A program made the position numbers and the translations under genes. The notes below the pieces were generated by a model. The model was not told where the DNA came from. It did not search any database and saw nothing but the letters and a program-made list of their open reading frames with translations. Of a stretch of DNA of 64,000 bases, positions 1 through 6,427 are shown one piece after another (within the stretch, counting starts at the first letter, position 1; each line of letters opens with the position of its first letter). Source of the DNA: Sphingomonas sp. (lineage in GTDB: Bacteria; Pseudomonadota; Alphaproteobacteria; Sphingomonadales; Sphingomonadaceae); NCBI RefSeq assembly GCF_017745215.1, contig NZ_JAGHZV010000007.1, forward strand, positions 1-64,000, given 5' to 3'.

Positions 1-120
1 GCGGGTGGCGCGCCGGGCGGCGGCGGCGGCGGCGGGAGCGCGGCGGACACGGGCTTCACCAGCGGCACCGGCGGGGCCGGCGGGCGCGGCGAGGCGCGGC
101 TGGTCTGGTACTTCGGCTGA
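1..120 (+). CDS. glycine-rich protein, C-terminal end only (partial)
   Basis: The reading frame is open from the first base and stops at TGA 118-120. The 39 visible residues are almost pure glycine with short charged or aromatic breaks and end in RLVWYFG. Glycine-rich tails of this kind are common at the C-terminus of phage tail or fibre proteins that carry a glycine-rich domain. The gene lies 10 bases before a small gene and about 190 bases before the head-tail connector, so it belongs to the same structural cluster. What the missing N-terminus encodes cannot be told. A capsid decoration or fibre protein is a guess. Confidence 0.6.
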   Translation, partial: AGGAPGGGGGGGSAADTGFTSGTGGAGGRGEARLVWYFG

Positions 121-130
121 GGAGGGGGCG

Positions 131-253
131 ATGGCAGTGTATCGAGTGGTGCAGGACGGCGACGTGGTCAACCGGATCGAATGGGACGGGGTGACGCCGT
201 ACGATCCGGGCGAGGGGCTGGTGCTCGAGGTGGAAGACGCTTCGGTCGACTGA
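131..253 (+). CDS. small phage-cluster protein, 40 aa
   Basis: ATG 131 follows a strong GGAGGGGG ribosome binding site at 121-128. The product starts MAVYRVVQDGDVVNRIEWDG and is acidic, with no membrane segment or signal peptide. The text around V-N-R-I-x-W-D-G reads like the short single-domain proteins that follow fibre or tail genes in phage clusters. I do not recognise a named family. The frame is also open upstream, but the start is fixed by the ribosome binding site and by the stop of the glycine-rich gene at 120. The function is unknown; it is inferred to be virion-associated from position only. Confidence 0.55.
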   Translation: MAVYRVVQDGDVVNRIEWDGVTPYDPGEGLVLEVEDASVD

Positions 254-309
254 CGTTCCTTCCCCAGCAGGCTGGGGGAGGATCGGGGGCATTTCCAAAG
301 GAGGAAACC

Positions 310-864
310 ATGGACGCACCGGCCTTTCCGGGTGCGGCGATCGCGGCTGCGCGTGAGGCGGCCAAGGCGTATCTGCGCATCGCCGGCGACAGTGAGGACG
401 ACCTGATCGACACGCTCGCGGCGAGCGCGCTGGGGCTGGGGGAAGCGTTCACCGGCTCGGCATGGATCGCGCGAGCGTGGGTGGATTTGCTGCCCGTCTC
501 GGCGTGCTGGCAGCAGCTGGGCGTGGCGCCGGTGACGGCGATCACTGCCGTCGAGGGAGTGGCGGCCGATGGTGCGGCTGCGCTGCTCGCAGCGGACGGC
601 TTTGCGATCGACATCGATGCCGAAGGGCAGGGCTGGGTGCGCGTGATGGTGCCGGGCGACGCGCGACGAGTCCGCGTGACGCTGGGCGCCGGGGCGGCGG
701 CGGGCTGGGGCGACCTGCCGCCGCCCTTGCGCCAGGGCGCGGTGCTGCTCGTCGCGCATCTCTTCGAGCATCGCGACGCCGATGCCGCGCCGCCCGCGGC
801 GGTGAGCGCGCTGTGGCGGCCGTTCCGGCGGCTGCGGCTCGCTGAAGGGGAGCATGCGGCATGA
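310..864 (+). CDS. phage/GTA head-tail connector, gp6-like
   Basis: A 184-residue protein with a very good ribosome binding site (AAGGAGGAAACC) directly before ATG 310. The N-terminal half, with AREAAKAYLRI, DDLIDTLAASA and the WxxLPV-like stretch, matches the usual pattern of the phage connector family (gp6/gp15 type) found in RcGTA. These proteins form a dodecameric ring under the portal and join capsid to tail. It is followed without a gap by the other head-completion genes, in GTA order. Family assignment is from pattern and position. The C-terminal portion is alanine and arginine rich and less informative. Confidence 0.8.
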   Translation: MDAPAFPGAAIAAAREAAKAYLRIAGDSEDDLIDTLAASALGLGEAFTGSAWIARAWVDLLPVSACWQQLGVAPVTAITAVEGVAADGAAALLAADGFAIDIDAEGQGWVRVMVPGDARRVRVTLGAGAAAGWGDLPPPLRQGAVLLVAHLFEHRDADAAPPAAVSALWRPFRRLRLAEGEHAA

Positions 865-1058
865 TGGAGCGGCTTGAGGCGCGCGCCGAGGCGATCGGGC
901 GCAGCGGCGTGGCGCGGGCGGTGGCGCGGCTGGTGGTCTTGCTGGGCGAGGCGCTGCCGGGCGCGGGGGTCGAGGCGGGCGAGGACCAGGTGGTCGTGCG
1001 TGGGCGCGGGCTGATCGAGGATCCGGCGCTGCGCTGGATCGCGGGGTGGTTCCGATGA
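861..1058 (+). CDS. small head-completion protein in the gp7 slot, 65 aa
   Basis: ATG 861 overlaps the stop of the connector gene (ATGA), and the stop overlaps the start of the next gene, so translation is coupled on both sides. The protein is short and basic and ends ALRWIAGWFR. Its position between the connector and the DUF3168 gene is that of the RcGTA gp7 stopper/adaptor, but RcGTA gp7 is clearly longer (about 110 residues) and I see no resemblance to it. It is either a reduced adaptor or an unrelated small virion protein. A second ATG at 864 is possible. Confidence 0.6.
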   Translation: MMERLEARAEAIGRSGVARAVARLVVLLGEALPGAGVEAGEDQVVVRGRGLIEDPALRWIAGWFR

Positions 1059-1453
1059 GCGTGCAGGCGCTGCTCCAGGGCGCGGTGCAGGGGGCGCTCG
1101 CGGGGCATGCGCCGCTTGCCGAGGCGCTGACCGGCGTGTTCGACGCACCGCCGGTGCGGGCCGCGCGGCCCTATGCGCTGGTCGAGGAAGCGGTGCTCGT
1201 CGACTGGGGGACCAAGGACATGGCCGGGCGCGAGGGGCGGCTGGCGGTGTCGCTGTTCGACGGCGGCGAGCGGCCCGAGCGGCTGCGGGCGCTGGCGGGC
1301 GCGGTCGAGGATGCGCTGGCGGCGATGCCGGCCGAGCTGGGCGAGGGGTGGCGCGTGGTGACGCTGGGCTTCGTGCGCTCGAGGATCGTGCGCGATCGCG
1401 AGGGCTGGCGCGGGGTGAGCGAGTTTCAGGTGCGAATGCTCAAGGCGGGCTGA
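1055..1453 (+). CDS. DUF3168 tail terminator, gp8-like
   Basis: The protein is 132 residues from ATG 1055, which overlaps the preceding stop (ATGA). An in-frame start three codons earlier is less likely. The pattern MSxxALLxGAVxxALAG, DAPPVRAARPYALVEEA and a C-terminal FQVRMLKAG is typical of DUF3168, the family that caps the tail tube next to the head (gp8 of RcGTA, gpU-like). Length fits the family. It precedes the tail tube gene by 12 bases, as in GTA clusters. Confidence 0.85.
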   Translation: MSVQALLQGAVQGALAGHAPLAEALTGVFDAPPVRAARPYALVEEAVLVDWGTKDMAGREGRLAVSLFDGGERPERLRALAGAVEDALAAMPAELGEGWRVVTLGFVRSRIVRDREGWRGVSEFQVRMLKAG

Positions 1454-1465
1454 CAGGAGGCGAAG

Positions 1466-1873
1466 ATGGCAGCGGAGAAGGGGAGCGCGTTTCTGCTCAA
1501 GGTGGGGAATGGCGGGTCGCCGGTGGCCTATGCGACGATCGCCGGGCTCAGGACGACGCAGCTCGGCATCAACGGCGAAGCGGTGACGATCACCAGCAAG
1601 GATTCGGGCGGGTGGCGCGAGCTGCTGTCGGGCGCGGGGGTGCGGTCGGTCAGCGTGTCGGGCGCGGGGGTGTTCACCGGATCGGCGGCGGAGGCGCGGG
1701 TGAAGGCCAATGCGCTGTCGGGCGTGCTCGACGACTATCGGCTGACCTTCGAGAGCGGCGAGACGATGACCGGCAGGTTCCTGGTCACGCGGCTCGACTA
1801 TGCGGGGGATTTCAACGGCGAGCGGACCTACACGCTGAGCCTCGAGAGCTCGGGCGCAGTGGTGAACGCGTGA
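1466..1873 (+). CDS. major tail tube protein, gp9-like
   Basis: The 135-residue product starts MAAEKGSAFLLKVG after an ACAGGAGGCG ribosome binding site. The pattern VAYATIAGLRTTQLGIN, then VTITSKDSGGWRELLSGAG and LTFESGETMTGRFLVTRLDY is the classical phage major tail protein (TP901-1 / GTA gp9) fold, which polymerises into the tail tube. Length and position fit RcGTA gp9. Its stop overlaps the GTG start of gp10. Confidence 0.9.
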   Translation: MAAEKGSAFLLKVGNGGSPVAYATIAGLRTTQLGINGEAVTITSKDSGGWRELLSGAGVRSVSVSGAGVFTGSAAEARVKANALSGVLDDYRLTFESGETMTGRFLVTRLDYAGDFNGERTYTLSLESSGAVVNA

Positions 1874-2178
1874 GCGCGAACCCGGTGCGCGGCGAGGCGG
1901 AGATTCGGGTTCGCGGCGCCGTGCTGGTGCTGCGGCCGAGCTTCGCGGCGCTGGTCGCGGCGGAGCAGGAGATCGGGCCCTTGTTCGCGATGGTCGAGCG
2001 CGCGGCGGACGGCAGGCTGGGGCTGGGCGAGATGGTCGCGCTGTTCTGGCATTGCCTCGCCGAGCGGCCCGAGGGACTGACCCGCGAAGGCTTCGGCGAG
2101 GGCGTGGCGGCGGGCGGGCTCGCAGCGGCGACGCCGGCGCTCAAGGTGCTGGTCGGGCAGATCCTGGCGGGACGGTGA
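1870..2178 (+). CDS. GTA gp10-like protein
   Basis: The 102-residue protein starts at GTG 1870, overlapping the tail tube stop (GTGA). Motifs are GEAEIRVRGAVLVLRPSF near the start and a C-terminal VLVGQILAGR. This is the short family annotated as GTA gp10 tail tube / gene transfer agent family protein that always follows the tail tube gene in alphaproteobacterial GTAs. It probably acts as a tail assembly chaperone together with the next gene. The reading frame is open far upstream, but only the GTG at 1870 fits the gene order. Confidence 0.8.
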   Translation: MSANPVRGEAEIRVRGAVLVLRPSFAALVAAEQEIGPLFAMVERAADGRLGLGEMVALFWHCLAERPEGLTREGFGEGVAAGGLAAATPALKVLVGQILAGR

Positions 2179-2369
2179 TGCGGTTCGCGGAGCAGGCGCG
2201 GCGTCTCGCGGGGCTGGCGGGCGCGCTGTTCGGTTGGGCGCCCGACGACTTTTGGCGCGCGACGCCGGCGGAGCTGGGTGCGCTCGTCGACGCGCTGCGC
2301 GGCGAGGAAGGCGAGCCCGGCGATGCGGCGCTGGTGGCACGGCTCAAGGAGGCGTTTCCCGATGGATGA
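2178..2369 (+). CDS. phage tail assembly chaperone, gp10.1-like
   Basis: The 63-residue protein starts at ATG 2178, sharing one base with the preceding stop. It has the pattern FGWAPDDFWRATPAELGALV, typical of the small alphaproteobacterial tail chaperone family (DUF2376 / TAC_6). Such chaperones coat the tape measure protein before tail tube polymerisation. The last 8 bases overlap the tape measure gene, a usual arrangement for this pair. Confidence 0.85.
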   Translation: MRFAEQARRLAGLAGALFGWAPDDFWRATPAELGALVDALRGEEGEPGDAALVARLKEAFPDG

Positions 2370-2949
2370 AGAGATCGAGCGGCTGGTGGTGAGCGTGCGC
2401 GCCGACACGCGCGGGTTCGCGAGCGACGTGGCCGAAATGCGGCGCGTGCTCGACGGGCCGCTGGCGGCGGGCGCCGAGCGCGCGGGGCAGGCGATCGACG
2501 CGGCGCTGTCGCGCGCGATTCGGACGGGCAAGTTCGGGTTCGAGGACCTGAAGCGCACGGTGCTGTCGGTGATGAACGAGATCGCCGCGGCGGCGCTCCA
2601 GGCGGGGCTGAGCTCGCTGGGGGTGCCGGGGCTGGGCGGCGGCAGCGGCGGCGGCGGCCTGGGGATGGGGCTGCTCGGTATCCTCTCGTCGCTGTTCGGC
2701 GGATCGCCAGGACGCGCGACCGGCGGGGCCGTGAGCCCCGGGCGGCCCTATTGGGTCGGCGAGCGCGGGCCCGAGCTGTTCGTGCCGGCGAGCGCGGGGC
2801 AAGTGGCGCCGGCGTCGGCGGCGGGCGCGCGCGAAGTGCGGGTGGCGATCACGGTCAACGCCGGCGCGGGCGAGGCACCGCGGGCGCTGGAGCAATCGAG
2901 CCGGCAGGTTGCGCGGGCCGTGAAGGCGGCGCTGGACGGCGTGGGCTGA
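2362..2949 (+). CDS. short tail tape measure protein, gp11-like
   Basis: A 195-residue protein from ATG 2362. It has an N-terminal region resembling VSVRADTRGFASDVAEMRR, a central glycine-rich hydrophobic stretch (about residues 80-115) and the diagnostic C-terminal signature GRPYWVGERGPELFVPA found in lambda-type tape measure proteins. The short length matches the small GTA tape measure (RcGTA gp11 is about 220 residues), as GTA tails are short. The start overlaps the chaperone gene by 8 bases and the stop shares one base with the gp12 homologue. Confidence 0.88.
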   Translation: MDEEIERLVVSVRADTRGFASDVAEMRRVLDGPLAAGAERAGQAIDAALSRAIRTGKFGFEDLKRTVLSVMNEIAAAALQAGLSSLGVPGLGGGSGGGGLGMGLLGILSSLFGGSPGRATGGAVSPGRPYWVGERGPELFVPASAGQVAPASAAGAREVRVAITVNAGAGEAPRALEQSSRQVARAVKAALDGVG

Positions 2950-5225
2950 TGGGACATTGGCTGTGCGCTGCCCGAAGGGGGCAGGCGGAGGGCGTGGTGT
3001 CGCGCTTCGATCCGCGGTTCTGGACGGTGAACTTCCCGCGGCCGATGATGGCCTCGGTGGTGGCGACCGCGCCTGACGCACTGCGGGTGGATGCCGTGTT
3101 CTACCGGCAGGACGACTTGGCGGGGCTGATCTGGGAAGCCGAGGACCGCTGGGACCATCCGCTCTTGAGCTATGCGACGAGCCGGGACTTTCGCGGGTGC
3201 CGGCTGCGGTTTCGCTGGCGGTCCTCGGGCGTGATGGCGCTCGATGCGGTCAACGGCCCGGTGCTGACGATCGAGGGGCGCGACGCCGCGGGCGAGGCGC
3301 GGGCCTGGTATGTGCGGCTGTGGAACTACGCCGAGGGCGACGCCGAGGACGCGGCGGTGGCGATCGACTTCGCCGCGGTCGACGGCGGGTTCCTGCTGCC
3401 GGGCGAGGCCGATCCGGTGTGGGCGGGCGACGTCGACCGGATGTTCGTGTCGCTGGTGCCGCCGGGGTTCAGCGGCAGCGATGCCGCCCTGGATGCGCCG
3501 GTGGAGGGATGGGTCGAGCTGTCCGGGCTGGTGTGCGAGGGGCCGGGGGCGGTGCTCGCGATCGGCGACGCGGTGGTGCCCGAGCATGCGATCGGCATCG
3601 CGAACGGCTATGACGATTGCTATCACCTCACGCCAGCGCGCGTGCTGCGGAACGCGCTGCAGCTGGGGTATCGCGGGTCCCTCGTCCATTATGTGGGGAT
3701 GAGCCATTATTTCCGGCTCGAGGCGGCCGGCGGAGGCTATTATGCGAGCCTCGCGGGGGGCGTGCTCAACGCGCCGTGCGCGGCATGGCATGCGGACTTT
3801 GCGGCGCGGGCGAAGGCGCTGGGCTATGGCGTGATCTGGTCGCTGAGCTTCGAGCTGCTCGACCGGCATTGCTGGAACGACTGGAAGCAGCGCGCGGCGG
3901 ACGGGTCGCCGGCGCGGACGGGGTGGGAGCCGCCCTCCACATTGCTCTCGCCGGCGCATGGCGGGGCGATGGGGTATCTGCGGCAGGTGGCGGCGGCGTT
4001 CGTCGCGATCGCGCTGGCGGCGGGGCTCGAGGTGCGTTTCCAGGTCGGTGAGCCCTGGTGGTGGGTGATGGCCGACGGGCGGCTTTGCATCCACGACGCG
4101 GCGGCTTCGGCCGCGCTGGGCGGGCCGGGCGAGCAGAATTTGTTCGGGACGCCGGAGGCGGCGGTGCTCGAGGCGGCGGGGGAGCTGCTGGCGGCGGCGG
4201 TGCTGAGCCTGCGCGACGCGGTGCTCGATGCGGCGCCGGGGGCGGAGACCTTGTTGCTGCTCTACCTGCCGACCCTGCTCGATCCGCGGGCGCCCGAGGC
4301 TCGGCGGGCGAACATGCCCTTGGGGTTCGCGCGGCCGGCGTTCGATGTGCTCCAGCTCGAGGATTACGACTGGGCGGCGGCCGGCAACGTCGCGGCGAGC
4401 GAGGCCGGCGTGGCGGCGGCGGAGGCCCGGCTGGGCTATCCGGCAGCCGAGCAGCATTATTTCGCGGGGTTCGTGCTGCACCCCGGGGACCGCGGGCAAT
4501 GGGCGGCGATCGATGCCGCGGCCGAGCTCGCGCGGCGGCGCGGCGTGGCGGCGAGCCTCGTCTGGGCGCTGCCCCAGGCGATCCGCGACGGCTTCGTCCA
4601 TTTCGACCAGGAGAGCGACGTGACGCCTTTCGACGACGTGCTGTTCCCGATCGCGCTGGGGCGCGACGCGGAGGTCGCGCCCGAAGTTTCGACCGCGATC
4701 GTGACGAGCGCGGGCGGGCATGAGGCCAGGAACGCCGAATGGGCCGAGGCGCGGACCAGCTACGACGTTGGGCCGGGGGTGCGATCGGAAGCGGACATCG
4801 CCGCGCTGCTCGGCTTCTTCCGGGCGCGGATGGGGCCTGCGAGGGGGTTTCGGCTGCGCGATCCGTTCGACTTCAGCTCGGGCGGCGAGGCGCCGGGGGC
4901 CCGCGACCAGGCGATCGGAGTGGGGGACGGATCGGCCCGAAGCTTCGCGCTGGTGAAGCGGTACGGCGAGGTCGAACGGCGGATCACCAGACCGGTTGGC
5001 GGGAGCGTCCGCGTCGCGGTGGGTGGGTCCGAGACGTCGGGGTTCGTGCTGGGGGATGGCGGGGTGGTGACGCTCGATGCGGCGCCGGGCGATGGGATCG
5101 AGGTGACGGCGGGCTATCTGTTCGACGTACCCGTGCGGTTCGCCGAGGACCGGCTGAGCGTGAGCCGGGCGAGCTTCCTCGCCGGCGCGGCGGCGAGCGT
5201 GCCGCTGGTGGAGATCCGCGAGTGA
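2949..5225 (+). CDS. gp12 homologue: TIM-barrel-like domain fused to C-terminal DUF2460
   Basis: The protein has 758 residues. The last 185 or so (from about residue 575, with EARNAEWAEARTSYDVGPG and FRLRDPFDFSSGG) are a complete DUF2460, the distal tail protein equal to RcGTA gp12, which is only about 200 residues alone. Residues 1-210 form a beta-rich domain (RFDPRFWTVNFPRPMMA). Residues 214-560 look like a TIM barrel of glycosidase type: IANGYDDCYH, VIWSLSFELLDRH near 294-303 and VGEPWWW near 365. This resembles the proteins annotated as non-contractile tail sheath TIM-barrel domains. Whether it has enzyme activity is unknown. An alternative GTG start at 2997 has an AGGCGGAGG site, but 2949 keeps the one-base overlap and the WLCxxRRGQ leader. 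Confidence 0.82.
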   Translation: MGHWLCAARRGQAEGVVSRFDPRFWTVNFPRPMMASVVATAPDALRVDAVFYRQDDLAGLIWEAEDRWDHPLLSYATSRDFRGCRLRFRWRSSGVMALDAVNGPVLTIEGRDAAGEARAWYVRLWNYAEGDAEDAAVAIDFAAVDGGFLLPGEADPVWAGDVDRMFVSLVPPGFSGSDAALDAPVEGWVELSGLVCEGPGAVLAIGDAVVPEHAIGIANGYDDCYHLTPARVLRNALQLGYRGSLVHYVGMSHYFRLEAAGGGYYASLAGGVLNAPCAAWHADFAARAKALGYGVIWSLSFELLDRHCWNDWKQRAADGSPARTGWEPPSTLLSPAHGGAMGYLRQVAAAFVAIALAAGLEVRFQVGEPWWWVMADGRLCIHDAAASAALGGPGEQNLFGTPEAAVLEAAGELLAAAVLSLRDAVLDAAPGAETLLLLYLPTLLDPRAPEARRANMPLGFARPAFDVLQLEDYDWAAAGNVAASEAGVAAAEARLGYPAAEQHYFAGFVLHPGDRGQWAAIDAAAELARRRGVAASLVWALPQAIRDGFVHFDQESDVTPFDDVLFPIALGRDAEVAPEVSTAIVTSAGGHEARNAEWAEARTSYDVGPGVRSEADIAALLGFFRARMGPARGFRLRDPFDFSSGGEAPGARDQAIGVGDGSARSFALVKRYGEVERRITRPVGGSVRVAVGGSETSGFVLGDGGVVTLDAAPGDGIEVTAGYLFDVPVRFAEDRLSVSRASFLAGAAASVPLVEIRE

Positions 5226-6031
5226 CCGCGTGGCTGGAGGGGCCGCTGACCACCGTCGCGCTGTGCTGGCGGGTCGAGCGGCGCGACGGCGTGGCGATCG
5301 GGCTGACCGCGCACGACCGCGACCTGGCGATCGACGGGCTCGTCTATCGCGCCGCGCCGGGGATGACGCCGAGCGCGATCACGCGGAGCGCCGACCTGGA
5401 CGCGGGGACGATGGACGTCGCCGGCGCGCTGACTGCGAGCGCGATCAGCGAGGCGGACCTGCTCGCGGGGCGCTGGGACGGCGCGCGGGTGACGATCTTC
5501 GCGACCGACTGGACCGATCCGCGCGAGCAGGTGGTTCTGGGCGAAGGGACGATCGGGGCGGTCGAGACGCGCGGGGGCACGCTCACCGCCGAGCTGCGCG
5601 GCTTGGCGGCGGGGCTCGAGCGGCCGGTGGTCGAGGAGACTTCCGCCGAATGCCGGGCCGAACTGGGCGACGCGCGCTGTCGGGTGGCGATGGCGGGACG
5701 GCGGCGCTTTGCGAGGGTGATGGCGGTGGACGGCGCGGTGCTGACGCTCGACGCCGAGGAGAGCGTGGCGAACGGCCAAGGCGGGGGGCGGCTGCGCTGG
5801 TTTTCGGGGGCGAATTCGGGGCTCGAGGATGCGATTGCGCGGTCCCAGGGGAGCGAGGTGACGCTGCGGCGGCCACCGCGGTTCGATGGCGAGGGCGCGC
5901 TCGTCGAGCTGATCGAGGGGTGCGACAAGCGCCTGGCGACGTGCGCGGGACGGTTCGGCAATGCGCTCAACTTCCGCGGCGAACCCTATCTGCCGGGGAT
6001 CGACCTGCTGACGCGCTATCCGGGCGGATGA
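5222..6031 (+). CDS. DUF2163 tail protein, gp13-like (phage BR0599 family)
   Basis: The 269-residue protein starts at GTG 5222, overlapping the previous stop (GTGA). Near the start, WRVERRDGVAIGLTAHDRDL is the family signature. Cysteines in ECRAELGDARCRV and in GCDKRLATCAGRFGNALNFR, followed by the GEPYLPGID end, match the cysteine-rich C-terminal BR0599 domain, which in RcGTA gp13 is part of the iron-sulfur-binding distal tail hub. All these cysteines are present, so the hub is likely intact. Assembly role is from the family. Confidence 0.9.
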   Translation: MTAWLEGPLTTVALCWRVERRDGVAIGLTAHDRDLAIDGLVYRAAPGMTPSAITRSADLDAGTMDVAGALTASAISEADLLAGRWDGARVTIFATDWTDPREQVVLGEGTIGAVETRGGTLTAELRGLAAGLERPVVEETSAECRAELGDARCRVAMAGRRRFARVMAVDGAVLTLDAEESVANGQGGGRLRWFSGANSGLEDAIARSQGSEVTLRRPPRFDGEGALVELIEGCDKRLATCAGRFGNALNFRGEPYLPGIDLLTRYPGG

Positions 6032-6426
6032 GCGGCGAACGCGCGCTCGCGGCGGCGCGCACGGTCGTGGGCGCACGGTTCCGCCTGCACGGGCGCGAGA
6101 GGGCGAGCGGGCTCGACTGCGTCGGGCTCGCAGCGCTGGCGCTCAGGGCGGAGGGGTTCGAGGGCGTGGTGCCGAGCGGCTATGCGCTGCGGCAGGGCGA
6201 TGCCGAGGCGGTTTGCGCGGCGCTGGCGTCGGCGGGGCTGACGCGCGTCGAGACGGCGCGGGCGGGGGATCTGCTGCTGCTGCGCGTCGGCGCCGGGCAG
6301 CTTCACCTCGCGATCGATAGCGGCGACGGGATCGTCCACGCCGACGCGATGCTGCGACGCGTGGTCGAGCGGCCGGGGGTGCCGCCCTGGCCCCTGGTTT
6401 CGTGCTGGCGTTTTGAGGGAGGCTGA
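6028..6426 (+). CDS. NlpC/P60 cysteine peptidase, gp14-like
   Basis: A 132-residue protein from ATG 6028 (overlaps the gp13 stop). The catalytic cysteine is Cys31 in SGLDCVGLAALAL and the histidine is His93 in LHLAI, spaced as in small phage NlpC/P60 peptidases. In RcGTA, gp14 is a tail hub peptidase thought to open peptidoglycan during DNA entry. Length is close to the family norm, and the two catalytic positions I can identify are intact. The next gene starts two bases after the stop. Confidence 0.88.
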   Translation: MSGERALAAARTVVGARFRLHGRERASGLDCVGLAALALRAEGFEGVVPSGYALRQGDAEAVCAALASAGLTRVETARAGDLLLLRVGAGQLHLAIDSGDGIVHADAMLRRVVERPGVPPWPLVSCWRFEGG

Positions 6427-6427
6427 G

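Noticed and set aside
2748..4721. Long minus-strand frame across the gp12 homologue
   Set aside because: The + strand carries the conserved tail protein with an intact DUF2460. The opposite frame is compositional only.
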